A DNA stretch of 64,000 nt from Roseivirga sp. (GCA_018402485.1 JAGYIY010000001.1:900001-964000); one strand, 5' to 3'; counted from the stretch's first letter, positions 27,965-37,189 are shown. Program-made: numbers and translations. Notes: generated by a model from the sequence alone, not told the origin.

Positions 27965-30367
27965 GTGTCCAATACTTCTTCTGCTTTTAAAATTCTTTGT
28001 TTTGGTCTCTTGGTTTTGAGTTGGGATACTTGCGTCTGGGGGCAGAGCTTATCAGTGGAAGCAAATGAAAGCCATTGTTGGAATACCAGTCAACCTATTC
28101 CATTGTCTGAATTCGTTTTTATTGAGGGGAATGAAACGGATCTGATTGATGGTTTGCAAATTGCTATTGCCTCGAATTATGATCCTGGCAATGATGGGTT
28201 TTCATATACTGCTGTTTCAGGGATCAGCGGAAACTTTGATGCTTCCAACGGCATTTTTACACTTACGGGTGCCGGATTGAGTAGGGATTATAATCTAGCA
28301 TTATCGCAGCTGGAGTTCAATTCTTTTGATAGGTTGCAAAGTAAAATGCTCACGGTAACCCTTTCGGGAGTCGATTTTTACACTTCTACAGGTCATTTTT
28401 ATCAGTTCTTTAATGCACCTTCTATTTCGTGGGCGGACGCCAAGCAGGAAGCTGAAAACAAGTCGCTTTTTGGATTGCAGGGATACCTAACAACCATAAC
28501 CTCCTCGGGAGAAAATAATTTTATTTTAAGTAGAGTCAGTGGAACAGCTTGGATTGGGGCGAGTGATGAAGCCACAGAAGGCGATTGGCGATGGGTTACT
28601 GGCCCAGAAGGTTTAGAAAATGGGGGAAGTGGGATGCGTCTGACAGATGGTTTTACGAATTGGAATGCAGGAGAACCTAATAATGCAGGACCTGAACACT
28701 ATGCACACATGATGGATTGGTCAACTCCGCCCGGGCAATGGAATGATTTATCCGTAGAAGGAGGTCCAGGTCAGTTTGAACCTACTGGCTACATTGTAGA
28801 ATATGGAGGACTCCCTGGAGAGCCTGATATTTCTCAAAATCTGTCCAAGACTATTGTTCTTGATCCAAGGCAAGACCCTTCAATAAATGGCTCTGTTTCG
28901 GTTTGCCCCAACATTACAGGTGTTACTTACGCTGCCACAGACTTATCTAATCATTCCTATGAATGGACGGTCAATGGAGGAATCATAACTTCAGGACAAA
29001 ATTCAAATGAAATTACGGTTACATGGGGGAACACTAACCCAAATGCTGAGGTTCGACTTTCGATGAACTCTGATCTTTCATGTGCCTATGAGCTAACTTT
29101 TGCTGTTCGTGTGAATGAAAAATTGGAGCCGCCTCAACCACAAGGACCTGATGCGGTATGCTTTTTAGATTTAAACAGTCCCCAAACCTATCAAACACCT
29201 TTTACCAATGGATCCAGCTATCAGTGGCAAGTAACTGGTGGAACAGTGGTCTCAGGTCAAGGATCAAATGTTGTGCAGGTTCTATGGGAGCAACCAGGAA
29301 CAGGTAGTATATTGTTCACCGAATCTACAAGTACGGCAACAGATATATGTGATGGCGATTCTCCTCATTTACAAGTTTTGTTAAAACAACAAATTGTGCC
29401 CGAGCTTAACTTGACCCCTGTAAGCTGTTTCGGTGGAAGCGATGGTAAAGTGAATGTTTCTGGGTTTACTTCCGACGATCAGGTGGCATTTGAATGGGAA
29501 ACAGCTGGTTTGGGTCAAGTCAATGGTAATGGTATTGATGGCTTACCCGCTGGAAATTATGAAGTGAAGATCAGTAAGGATGGTTGTGAATTATCCGTTC
29601 CTTTTGTAATAACAGAACCCACTGTTTTGGAAGGAGAGGTAGCCATAAGTGACGTACTTTGTTTTGGTGAATCAAATGGCCAGGCTGAGGCCATCATTTC
29701 AGGAGGAACTCCTCCTTATACGTATCAATGGAGCCATGATACTACCTTTTTTGAAACCCAAGTGAATAATCTTTTTGCGGGGAATTATCAAGTACAAATA
29801 GCTGATGCCAATGCTTGTGAATTGGTTCTTAATTTTAGGGTAAATGAACCGGAAATTTTAGTTATTGCAGAGATTGTTTCTACATTAGTATCTTGTCCCG
29901 AAGGGTCTAACGGTACACTTGAAGCCTTTGTTACCGGAGGAACCCCTCCGTATGTTTATACTTGGGAAAATAATCCTTCCTCTGTTTCTTTGGCTGAAGG
30001 TTTTCCAAAAGGAGTTTATGAAGTAACAGTAACGGATGCAAATGGTTGCTCAACCAAAGAAAGTGGAACAGTAGAAGAGGCCATTCCAAAAATTATTCTA
30101 CCCAATGCCTTTAGCCCTAATGGCGATAATCAAAACGATACCTTTAAACCTCCTACCATCTGTTCTGTTATCTTTCTTATGACCATTTATAACAAGTGGG
30201 GGAACGTAATTTTTCATACCAACGACATTACCTTGGGTTGGGATGGAACCTTTGAGGGGAATGATGCCCCCCCAGGGCAATATACTTACACAGCATCTTG
30301 GACCATTGTAGCCAACGGAAGAAGCATTAACCAAACAGAAAAAGGAACATTACAACTTGTCAGATGA
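27965..30367 (+). CDS. Secreted C-type-lectin / PKD-like / SprB-repeat protein with type IX (CHU_C) sorting domain
   Basis: 800 residues from GTG 27965 (in-frame TGA 9 nt upstream). Signal peptide ending at VWG. A cadherin-like segment (about 30-120) precedes a C-type lectin domain (about 135-285: SWADAKQEAENKS, TAWIGASDEATEGDWRW, NWNAGEPNNAGPEHYAHM, WNDLS). Then two PKD-like segments (about 300-480) and three SprB-type repeats with Cys-x-G and GGTPPYTYQW/GGTPPYVYTW motifs (about 490-710). The C-terminus ILPNAFSPNGDNQNDTF...YNKWGNVIF is the gliding/CHU_C domain that directs type IX export and surface attachment. Probably an adhesin or glycan-binding surface protein. Its stop overlaps the next gene by 4 bp. 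Confidence 0.9.
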   Translation: MSNTSSAFKILCFGLLVLSWDTCVWGQSLSVEANESHCWNTSQPIPLSEFVFIEGNETDLIDGLQIAIASNYDPGNDGFSYTAVSGISGNFDASNGIFTLTGAGLSRDYNLALSQLEFNSFDRLQSKMLTVTLSGVDFYTSTGHFYQFFNAPSISWADAKQEAENKSLFGLQGYLTTITSSGENNFILSRVSGTAWIGASDEATEGDWRWVTGPEGLENGGSGMRLTDGFTNWNAGEPNNAGPEHYAHMMDWSTPPGQWNDLSVEGGPGQFEPTGYIVEYGGLPGEPDISQNLSKTIVLDPRQDPSINGSVSVCPNITGVTYAATDLSNHSYEWTVNGGIITSGQNSNEITVTWGNTNPNAEVRLSMNSDLSCAYELTFAVRVNEKLEPPQPQGPDAVCFLDLNSPQTYQTPFTNGSSYQWQVTGGTVVSGQGSNVVQVLWEQPGTGSILFTESTSTATDICDGDSPHLQVLLKQQIVPELNLTPVSCFGGSDGKVNVSGFTSDDQVAFEWETAGLGQVNGNGIDGLPAGNYEVKISKDGCELSVPFVITEPTVLEGEVAISDVLCFGESNGQAEAIISGGTPPYTYQWSHDTTFFETQVNNLFAGNYQVQIADANACELVLNFRVNEPEILVIAEIVSTLVSCPEGSNGTLEAFVTGGTPPYVYTWENNPSSVSLAEGFPKGVYEVTVTDANGCSTKESGTVEEAIPKIILPNAFSPNGDNQNDTFKPPTICSVIFLMTIYNKWGNVIFHTNDITLGWDGTFEGNDAPPGQYTYTASWTIVANGRSINQTEKGTLQLVR

Positions 30368-30828
30368 TTAGAAAAGGAACTGTTGCAGATTTACAAGACG
30401 TCTATGACATGATTGTAGACTTGGCCAAATACGAGAAAGCTGAAGAAGAAGTAGAAATTACCTTAGAACAACTGAAGCAAGATGGATTTGGTTTACATCC
30501 AGTTTATGAATTTTTTATTGCAGAATCTGAAAGTGAAACTGTTGGAATGGCTTTGTTCTATTTCCGTTATTCTACCTGGAAAGGCAAGGCTTTGTATTTG
30601 GAAGATTTAGTGGTGAGAGAAAAACACAGAGGAGAAGGTTATGGAAAGGCCTTATTAAATGCCATTGTTGAAGAAGCGCATAAAACAAAGTGTGAACAAG
30701 TACGTTGGCAAGTGCTCGATTGGAATGAAGGGGCCATAAATTTTTATAAAAAAATTGGAGCAAAATTAGACGATGAATGGATCAATTGTACCTTAAATGC
30801 CCAACAGATTAAAGCGTTTAACTTCTAA
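30364..30828 (+). CDS. GNAT-family N-acetyltransferase, diamine/spermidine-acetyltransferase-like
   Basis: 154 residues. Acetyl-CoA-binding motif A VVREKHRGEGYGKALLNAI, the beta-bulge region YLEDL before it, and WQVLDWNEGAINFYKKIGA near the C-terminus, which resembles SSAT-type diamine acetyltransferases (polyamine or thialysine substrates). Start ATG 30364 overlaps the preceding stop (ATGA), so it is cotranslated with the surface protein, an odd partner. Stop overlaps the convergent DUF4286 gene by 4 bp. Confidence 0.9.
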   Translation: MIRKGTVADLQDVYDMIVDLAKYEKAEEEVEITLEQLKQDGFGLHPVYEFFIAESESETVGMALFYFRYSTWKGKALYLEDLVVREKHRGEGYGKALLNAIVEEAHKTKCEQVRWQVLDWNEGAINFYKKIGAKLDDEWINCTLNAQQIKAFNF

Positions 30829-31127
30829 ACGCTTTCCAGCAATGTGCGAAAAGCCGCTATTTGATTAGGGAATTTTTGCAAAGCCTTTTGTTGCAACTCA
30901 GGCGCAAAAGCTGCCATATACATTTTTATGTGATTCATGTTGTCGGCAAAATACTGAATACTATACGATGAGGATTCCGGATCTTCTGTATTCATAACTT
31001 TGAAAAATTTATAGTGATCAAATTGACCAGTAGCCATAACTTCAGGAATGTGCTCTATCTTCATCCATTTAATCCATTCAGACTCTACTTTCTTATCAAT
31101 TGCCACAGTAACATTGTACAGAATCAT
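30825..31127 (-). CDS. DUF4286 family protein
   Basis: 100 residues. Begins MILYNVTVAIDKKVESEW, with IKWMKIEHIPEVMATGQF typical of DUF4286, a small soluble ferredoxin-like (dimeric alpha/beta barrel-like) family common in Bacteroidota with no known function. Convergent with the GNAT gene and divergent from the carotenoid island. Confidence 0.85.
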   Translation of the reverse strand: MILYNVTVAIDKKVESEWIKWMKIEHIPEVMATGQFDHYKFFKVMNTEDPESSSYSIQYFADNMNHIKMYMAAFAPELQQKALQKFPNQIAAFRTLLESV

Positions 31128-31199
31128 GGGGTTGCTTTTATTGCAAAATTAAGCTTTATTTCCATTCAAACATTTCTTAAACCGTACTGTTTTTAATCT

Positions 31200-31850
31200 A
31201 TGTCAATCCTCAAAAGTTTGAATTCATGGGGCAACCCGCAAAATGCTTTTTATCTGCTTCTTGCGATTTACATCGCTGGGTTTATTGGTTTGAGAGCTTC
31301 AACTACGCAGGCTATTTTTCAGGCACTTACCCCTTTAAACTTACTGCTCACTGGCATGATCCTATTTCATTTTGAGACATCTAAAAATAAATATTACGCC
31401 ATTTTTCTCATCATCAGCTTTATTTTTGGATTTGGCATAGAAGTCATCGGTGTGAAGACAGGTTATGTTTTTGGTGATTATCAATACAGCGAAGTTTTAG
31501 GCCTACAGTTATTGAGTGTTCCACTGATCATCGGAGTAAATTGGGCTATTCTTATTTATTGCAGCGGAATTTTAGCAAAAAAGATGAGTGAAAACATCTT
31601 CATTCAAGCTTTGATTGCAGCGTTAATAATGACCCTTTTAGACTATTTTATAGAGCCAGTAGCCGTGGCATTAAATTTTTGGCAGTGGGAAGACACATCG
31701 ATACCCCTGAGGAATTATTTGGCTTGGTTCGTATTTAGCTACATCATGGTCTTGTTTTATTTCAAAATCCATCCAAATTCAAATAATCCCCTTGCCGTTA
31801 GGCTTTTACTCATTCTGCTTAGCTTTTTTGTGTTGTTGAATTTTATCTGA
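31200..31850 (+). CDS. Carotenoid biosynthesis membrane protein (PF04240, CruF-type)
   Basis: 216 residues, about seven membrane helices. GFGIEVIGVKTGYVFGDYQY, VNWAILIYCSG and MTLLDYFIEPVAVALNFWQW match the PF04240 family, which includes CruF, the hydratase acting on the 1',2' end of carotenes. First gene of the carotenoid island; crtZ follows after 37 bp. Short for CruF (usually 250-300). It might hydrate one end of the carotene, giving a monocyclic hydroxylated product, or have another role in the pathway. Confidence 0.85.
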   Translation: MSILKSLNSWGNPQNAFYLLLAIYIAGFIGLRASTTQAIFQALTPLNLLLTGMILFHFETSKNKYYAIFLIISFIFGFGIEVIGVKTGYVFGDYQYSEVLGLQLLSVPLIIGVNWAILIYCSGILAKKMSENIFIQALIAALIMTLLDYFIEPVAVALNFWQWEDTSIPLRNYLAWFVFSYIMVLFYFKIHPNSNNPLAVRLLLILLSFFVLLNFI

Positions 31851-31887
31851 ACTTTGCTAAACAAAACAACACAAAGGAGGTTCTTAT

Positions 31888-32340
31888 TTGATACTGATGG
31901 AAACAATACTTTGGTTTTTACTTGGCTTTTTCGCAACAGAAATCTTATCAGCCGCCATACACAAATACCTAATGCACGGGGTGTTATGGAAAATTCACAG
32001 GAGCCATCATACAAAAACAAAAGGTGTTTTCGAGTTGAATGATGTCTTTACTGTTTTATTTGGCGGTACTGCAGTGCTGCTTATGCTTTTGGGTAAAGGT
32101 GCTTTCGACTACAGGTTTTGGATAGGTTCTGGTATTTCCTTTTATGGATTATTGTACTTTATATTTCATGATGTGATGATCCATAAAAGAATGCAAGGAA
32201 TTAGGAAGCCTAACAATAAGTACTTGAGAGCAATATTTGATGCACATCAGGCACATCACAAAAGCAAAGAAAAAAACGATGCAGTTTCCTTTGGGTTGTT
32301 TATTGTGCCGAAAAGGTTTTTGAATAAACAGGAAGATTAA
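31888..32340 (+). CDS. crtZ: Beta-carotene hydroxylase
   Basis: 150 residues; di-iron membrane hydroxylase adding 3-OH to beta-ionone rings. His boxes HKYLMHG, HRSHH, HDVMIHKR and HQAHHKS are all present. Start: a strong Shine-Dalgarno AAAGGAGG ends at 31880, which is ideally placed for TTG 31888 (7 nt) and rather far for ATG 31897 (16 nt); both give the same mature protein less three residues. A clear SD is unusual for this window. Followed by the MerR gene after 13 bp. Confidence 0.93.
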   Translation: MILMETILWFLLGFFATEILSAAIHKYLMHGVLWKIHRSHHTKTKGVFELNDVFTVLFGGTAVLLMLLGKGAFDYRFWIGSGISFYGLLYFIFHDVMIHKRMQGIRKPNNKYLRAIFDAHQAHHKSKEKNDAVSFGLFIVPKRFLNKQED

Positions 32341-32353
32341 AAGAGGAAAAGAG

Positions 32354-33250
32354 ATGACGTCTTATTCAATTAAAGATTTGGAACATTTATCGGGTATTAA
32401 GGCCCATACGCTTAGGATTTGGGAACAGCGTTATAATTTGATTGACCCCAAAAGAACAGATACGAATATTAGGTACTATGATCAAGAGGACCTAAAGCTC
32501 GTGTTGAATGTTTCCTTGCTCAAAGATAATGGGTATAAAATCTCAAAAATTGCGAAAATGTCTGCGGAGGAAATGTTTCGATGCGTCAGAGAAATTTCAG
32601 ATAAAACGACCAGCTATGAAGATCAGATTCATGGCTTAACGCTCTCCATGATCGATTTGGATGAACAAAGGTTTGAAAAAATCATTTCCTCAAATACCTT
32701 GAAAATTGGTTTTGAAAGAACCATGCTCAATATCATATATCCTTTTTTGTCTAAAATAGGCATCATGTGGATCACCAATTCAGTTAATCCTGCACAAGAA
32801 CATTTTATTTCCAATCTGGTCAGGCAAAAAGTGATTGTGGCCATAGATGGACAGTATCAAACTTTTAATGAGCATGCCAAAAAATATATGCTGTTTCTTC
32901 CTGAAACTGAGCTGCATGAATTAAGCTTGCTTTTTGCGAATTATTTGATTCGGTCTAAAGGAAATAAAGTAGTCTATTTGGGTCAAAACATGCCATTTAT
33001 AGATTTACAAACGGTTTACAATACCTATCAGCCGGATTATTTAGTCACCATTCTCACTACTAGGGTTAAGCAAATGAGTTCGGAGGAATATCTGCAATTA
33101 CTCAGTGAAACCTTTCCAAAAACTGAAATATTGGTGTCTGGTAGTCAAGTAATAGGACAAGACCTGAACCTTTCGGAGAACATCATACCAATCGCAAATC
33201 CCAATCACTTGGTATCTTTCATAGAGGAGCATAATACTGAATTAGTTTAG
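32354..33250 (+). CDS. MerR-family regulator with cobalamin-binding domain (CarH/LitR-like)
   Basis: 298 residues. MerR HTH at 4-73 (IKAHTLRIWEQRYNLIDPKR), helical linker/B12-binding-2 four-helix region (about 90-170), Rossmann B12-binding domain (about 175-298). In the CarH light-sensor family, Trp-x9-Glu-His holds the adenosyl group; here Trp139, Glu149 and His150 fit exactly. The lower cobalt ligand motif (E-x-H-x-x-G) is Glu186-Leu-His188-Glu-Leu-Ser191, Gly replaced by Ser. The residue after the Trp is Ile140, where Thermus CarH has the His132 that forms the light-induced adduct. Lies between crtZ and an ECF sigma gene, so it probably represses the carotenoid genes in the dark; photochemistry may differ. 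Confidence 0.88.
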   Translation: MTSYSIKDLEHLSGIKAHTLRIWEQRYNLIDPKRTDTNIRYYDQEDLKLVLNVSLLKDNGYKISKIAKMSAEEMFRCVREISDKTTSYEDQIHGLTLSMIDLDEQRFEKIISSNTLKIGFERTMLNIIYPFLSKIGIMWITNSVNPAQEHFISNLVRQKVIVAIDGQYQTFNEHAKKYMLFLPETELHELSLLFANYLIRSKGNKVVYLGQNMPFIDLQTVYNTYQPDYLVTILTTRVKQMSSEEYLQLLSETFPKTEILVSGSQVIGQDLNLSENIIPIANPNHLVSFIEEHNTELV

Positions 33251-33322
33251 CTTACCTTATTTTTCTTACTTGTTTAAATATTAATTTATGAAAATGAACA
33301 GTTTAGAAACTTTGTGACTCTT

Positions 33323-33373
33323 AATGCATTTCTTGTTTAATGTATTTTTAAAAAGTTTCCACAAATACATTTG
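33323..33373 (+). promoter_or_regulatory. Candidate promoter/operator of the carotenoid sigma gene
   Basis: The 173-bp spacer before the ECF sigma gene holds three 8-bp near-palindromes: AATGCATT (33323), AATGTATT (33339) and AATACATT (33364). The last overlaps TACATTTG (33366-33373), a perfect TAnnTTTG -7 box 50 nt before the ATG. CTTGTTTAA is repeated at 33269 and 33332, 63 bp apart. A MerR-type repressor binding these would block the promoter. No consensus -33 box is seen at normal spacing. Confidence 0.4.
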
Positions 33374-33423
33374 CTTTTTGTTTAGCCTTTTCCGACTTTT
33401 GATAAACAAAAAAGGAAAAGACC

Positions 33424-33930
33424 ATGTCAACGCTTGAGTACAACCACACCATCAGTCAAATGTCAAAATCTTTAAAGCCCTTTGCTTTAAAATTGACAAA
33501 AGATGCAGAGGATGCCAATGATCTTTTACAAGAGACATTGATGAAAGCTTATAAGAACCGAGATAAATTTTCGGAAGGTACTAATCTAAAAGCGTGGCTT
33601 TTTACCATCATGAAAAATACTTTTATAACCAATTATCAGAAAATGGTAAGAAGAGGTACTTTCATTGATACAACAGATAACCTACACTTTATTAATGCCA
33701 GCGACGCTGAAATTACAAATGGTGCCTATGGTAATTTTGCCTTGAGAGATATTAATAAAGCCATCGATAACTTAGATGATGTTTATAAAACACCATTTAT
33801 GATGTACTTCAGAGGCTTTAAGTACCACGAAATTGCGGTGAGACTTGATATTCCTATTGGTACTGTGAAAAATAGAATACACATTGCTCGCAAACAATTG
33901 AAGGAAAAGTTAAGAACATACCGAGCCTAA
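33424..33930 (+). CDS. ECF-type sigma-70 factor of the carotenoid island
   Basis: 168 residues: region 2 (LKLTKDAEDANDLLQETLMKAYKNRDKF, here shown only in outline as DAEDANDLLQETLMKA; then LKAWLFTIMKNTFIT) and region 4 (FRGFKYHEIAVRLDIPIGTV, KNRIHIARKQLKEKL). No anti-sigma gene is adjacent, so control is probably transcriptional through the MerR gene upstream. In Streptomyces a LitR regulator controls the ECF factor LitS, which then transcribes crt genes; this gene occupies the LitS position, 16 bp before crtI. Confidence 0.93.
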   Translation: MSTLEYNHTISQMSKSLKPFALKLTKDAEDANDLLQETLMKAYKNRDKFSEGTNLKAWLFTIMKNTFITNYQKMVRRGTFIDTTDNLHFINASDAEITNGAYGNFALRDINKAIDNLDDVYKTPFMMYFRGFKYHEIAVRLDIPIGTVKNRIHIARKQLKEKLRTYRA

Positions 33931-33946
33931 GCGTAATTTAGCCTTC

Positions 33947-35419
33947 ATGAGTAAGAGGGTCATCGTTATTGGTTCCGGATTTGCCGGTCTATCAGCTGCC
34001 ACGCACTTAGCCAGCGAAGGGTGTGAAGTAACATTATTAGAAAAAAATACTACCATTGGAGGAAGAGCCAGACAGTTCAAAGCGTCGGGCTTTACTTTTG
34101 ATATGGGGCCAAGTTGGTACTGGATGCCAGATGTCTTTGAAAACTATTTCAGCCATTTTGGAAAATCGGTAGCCGACTATTATGAACTCGAACGACTTGA
34201 TCCTTCCTATCAGGTCGTTTATGGTGTTGAAGATCATCTCCAAATTCCTGCAAAAATGTCAGGACTCCGGCAAATGTTTGAGTCCGTTGAGCCAGGTTCA
34301 GGGGTTCGTCTCGATGCCTTTATGAAGCAAGCTGCCTATAAATATGAGGTGGGTATCCATCAATTGGTTAGAAAACCTGGAAGAAGCCTGAGGGAGTTCG
34401 CAAGCCTTAAGCTTCTGATAGATGTTTTGCGGATGGATGTCTTCAAATCCATGGCTTCTCATGTAAGAAAATACTTCACCCATCCAAAGCTGATTCAGCT
34501 CATGGAGTTCCCAGTTTTATTTTTAGGAGCTCTTCCTGAAAATACCCCTGCCCTTTACAGTCTGATGAACTATGCAGACATGTCCTTAGGTACTTGGTAT
34601 CCCAAAGGGGGGATGTTCAAAATTGTGGAGGGGATGCAAAAACTAGCAGAGGAGCAAGGCGTCAAAATCCTAACCAACCATGAAGTGAAAATAATAAAAG
34701 CTGAAAATGGTAAAGTTACTCAGGTAATAACGGATCAAGGTGCTTTTGATGCAGATGTATGCGTGGCAGGTGCAGACTATCATCATGTAGATCAGCATTT
34801 GTTAGAAAAAAAACATAGCAATTACTCCGCCACTTACTGGGATAAAAGAGTAATGGCCCCATCAAGCCTACTCTATTATGTAGGTTTAAATAAAAAAATT
34901 GATCGCCTCTTACACCACAATTTATTTTTTGATACCGATTTTGGTCCACATGCGAATGACATTTACACCCAACCACGTTGGCCCGATAATCCATTATTCT
35001 ACGCCTCGATTACTTCAAAGACCGATCCTACTGTGGCTCCGGAAGGTCACGAAAACCTATTTCTGCTTATTCCTGTAGCTCCAGGTTTAGACGATACTCC
35101 TGAAATTAGAGACCACTATTTTGACTTAATTATGAAACGTATGGAAAGCTTTATAGGCCAGAGTTTGAGAGAACACATTGTATACATGAGAACTTTTGCC
35201 CATAGTGATTTCATTAATGATTACCATTCTTTTAAGGGTAATGCCTATGGATTGGCCAATACCTTGCGTCAAACCGCAATTCTTAAACCAAGTCTTAAGA
35301 ATAAAACATTAAATAATTTATATTACACGGGACAACTCACTGTACCCGGCCCCGGAGTTCCTCCTAGTTTAATTTCTGGTGGGGTAGTGGCCAAAGAGGT
35401 GATGCGTGAACATTTTTAA
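33947..35419 (+). CDS. crtI: Phytoene desaturase
   Basis: 490-residue FAD enzyme introducing double bonds into phytoene to give neurosporene/lycopene. N-terminal FAD motif VIGSGFAGLSAATHLASEG, then GGRARQFKASGFTFDMGPSW; C-terminal CrtI signature YYTGQLTVPGPGVPPSLISG. The length is typical. Directly follows the sigma gene and is 6 bp ahead of crtB, the usual crtIB pair. Confidence 0.96.
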   Translation: MSKRVIVIGSGFAGLSAATHLASEGCEVTLLEKNTTIGGRARQFKASGFTFDMGPSWYWMPDVFENYFSHFGKSVADYYELERLDPSYQVVYGVEDHLQIPAKMSGLRQMFESVEPGSGVRLDAFMKQAAYKYEVGIHQLVRKPGRSLREFASLKLLIDVLRMDVFKSMASHVRKYFTHPKLIQLMEFPVLFLGALPENTPALYSLMNYADMSLGTWYPKGGMFKIVEGMQKLAEEQGVKILTNHEVKIIKAENGKVTQVITDQGAFDADVCVAGADYHHVDQHLLEKKHSNYSATYWDKRVMAPSSLLYYVGLNKKIDRLLHHNLFFDTDFGPHANDIYTQPRWPDNPLFYASITSKTDPTVAPEGHENLFLLIPVAPGLDDTPEIRDHYFDLIMKRMESFIGQSLREHIVYMRTFAHSDFINDYHSFKGNAYGLANTLRQTAILKPSLKNKTLNNLYYTGQLTVPGPGVPPSLISGGVVAKEVMREHF

Positions 35420-35425
35420 ATAAAG

Positions 35426-36286
35426 GTGACTGATTTGAGTTTAGAACAGAAAACACTTTTTGATCGAACAACCATGGAATGTAGTAAGCTCATTACTGAG
35501 CACTACAGCACTTCTTTTACCATGGGCATCAAGACGCTGCATAAAAAATATCATTTCCCAATCTACGCGATTTATGGTTTTGTACGCTACGCTGACGAAA
35601 TAGTTGATACCTTCCATGATCAAGATAAAGAAAGCTTATTGAACCGATTTGAGGCGGATACTTACCAGGCAATTGATGAAAGAATTAGCTTAAACCCCGT
35701 CCTTCATGCTTTTCAGTTGGTTGTGAATAAATATAGCATTGATAAAGAAATGATTGCAGCATTTCTTAAGAGTATGCGCTTTGATTTGAGTCTTAAAAAC
35801 TATGACGAAACGGGCTACGAAGATTACATATATGGATCTGCTGAAGTTGTAGGCTTAATGTGCTTGAAGGTATTTTGTGAAGGCGATCAAGCGGCGTTTG
35901 AATCGCTCCTTGCCCCTGCTAAAAAACTGGGTTCGGCTTTCCAAAAAGTCAACTTTTTAAGAGATATTAAAAGCGATTACGAAGAGCGTGGTAGAACCTA
36001 TTTTCCGGGTGTGCAATTCGACCATTTTAGCGAAGAAGCCAAGGCTGAAATTGAAGCTGATATCCAAAGGGATTTTGACGACGCCTTATTGGGAATACTT
36101 CGATTACCTAAAGGGGCTAAATTAGGTGTTTTTTTGGCTTATCGCTATTATTTAAAGCTATTCAACAAGATTAAAAAATGCCCCTCAAGTCGTATCAAAG
36201 AGGAGCGCATTCGAATTCCTAACGCGCATAAATTTTTGATTCTTTTAAGTAGTTACTTTCAAAATAGCCTACTTCCAAAACCCTAG
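35426..36286 (+). CDS. crtB: Phytoene synthase
   Basis: 286 residues (GTG start at 35426), squalene/phytoene synthase fold. Joins two geranylgeranyl-PP. First Asp-rich motif in VRYADEIVDTFHD, second in LRDIKSDYEERGRTYFP; YGFVRYADE is characteristic. Slightly shorter than many CrtB. No crtE lies nearby, so geranylgeranyl-PP must come from an enzyme encoded elsewhere. Confidence 0.95.
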   Translation: MTDLSLEQKTLFDRTTMECSKLITEHYSTSFTMGIKTLHKKYHFPIYAIYGFVRYADEIVDTFHDQDKESLLNRFEADTYQAIDERISLNPVLHAFQLVVNKYSIDKEMIAAFLKSMRFDLSLKNYDETGYEDYIYGSAEVVGLMCLKVFCEGDQAAFESLLAPAKKLGSAFQKVNFLRDIKSDYEERGRTYFPGVQFDHFSEEAKAEIEADIQRDFDDALLGILRLPKGAKLGVFLAYRYYLKLFNKIKKCPSSRIKEERIRIPNAHKFLILLSSYFQNSLLPKP

Positions 36287-36343
36287 CTATTGTCAAATGA
36301 TACATGCGTTTAAACATATATGAAAGGATAAAGTTTATACATA

Positions 36344-37189
36344 GTGTTAAATCTCACCGTAACCATAGATGATCACTCTGGCTTTTGCTTTGGCGTGGTA
36401 TATGCCATAGAAATGGCTGAGGATATTCTTGATGAAGAAGGTATTCTTTATTGTTTGGGAGATATTGTTCATAATGATGAAGAGGTGCATCGTTTACAGC
36501 AAAAAGGTTTAAAAATCATCGATCATCAAGAGTTGCAGGCAATACATAATGCTAAAGTGCTCATTCGCGCACATGGAGAGCCTCCTACCACCTACAAACT
36601 GGCACTTGAGAATAACTTGGAATTAATTGACGCATCGTGTCCGGTCGTACTTAAGCTTCAAAATCGAATTAAAAATAGTCATGATAAAAGAGAAGATATC
36701 TACATATATGGTAAGCATGGGCATGCTGAAGTGATAGGATTGCTCGGGCAGACTGAAAATGAAGCTGTTGTTTTTCAAGACCTCGATGAGCTTAAAACAA
36801 AAGATCTACCCCATGAGATTACCCTGTACAGTCAAACCACAAAAAGTACAGAACAATTTTATGAAATCAATAGGGTTCTCATAGATAGAGGAATCTCAGT
36901 CAAAACCCATGATACCATTTGTAGACAAGTGTCTAATAGAGATCAAGAACTTCGTGCCTTTGCAAAGAAATTCGATACCATCATCTTTGTAAGTGGCACA
37001 AAATCTTCTAATGGCAAAGTGCTATACAACGTCTGTAAGCAACAAAACCAACAGACCTATTTTGTCTCTGCTACCAAAGAAGTAAATCCTAAATGGTTTA
37101 TAAAAGGGGAGTCTGTTGGTATATGCGGCGCCACTTCCACACCCATGTGGTTAATGGAAGAGGTTAAGTCTTATCTAGAAAAAATATAA
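36344..37189 (+). CDS. ispH: 4-hydroxy-3-methylbut-2-enyl diphosphate reductase
   Basis: 281 residues from GTG 36344. Last step of the MEP isoprenoid pathway, a [4Fe-4S] enzyme making IPP and DMAPP. The three cluster Cys are in GFCFGVVYAI, DASCPVVLK and GICGATSTPMW; HGHAEVIGLLGQ has the active-site His/Glu region. Placed inside the carotenoid island, it would raise precursor supply together with crtB/crtI. Confidence 0.95.
   Translation: MLNLTVTIDDHSGFCFGVVYAIEMAEDILDEEGILYCLGDIVHNDEEVHRLQQKGLKIIDHQELQAIHNAKVLIRAHGEPPTTYKLALENNLELIDASCPVVLKLQNRIKNSHDKREDIYIYGKHGHAEVIGLLGQTENEAVVFQDLDELKTKDLPHEITLYSQTTKSTEQFYEINRVLIDRGISVKTHDTICRQVSNRDQELRAFAKKFDTIIFVSGTKSSNGKVLYNVCKQQNQQTYFVSATKEVNPKWFIKGESVGICGATSTPMWLMEEVKSYLEKI

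Noticed and set aside
31171-33351. Shared CATTTCTT...GTTTTTAA strings before the PF04240 gene (31171-31196) and the sigma gene (33327-33351) as an ECF-sigma promoter
   Set aside because: Spacers differ (10 vs 7 nt) and the strings are AT-rich; not above chance by eye.
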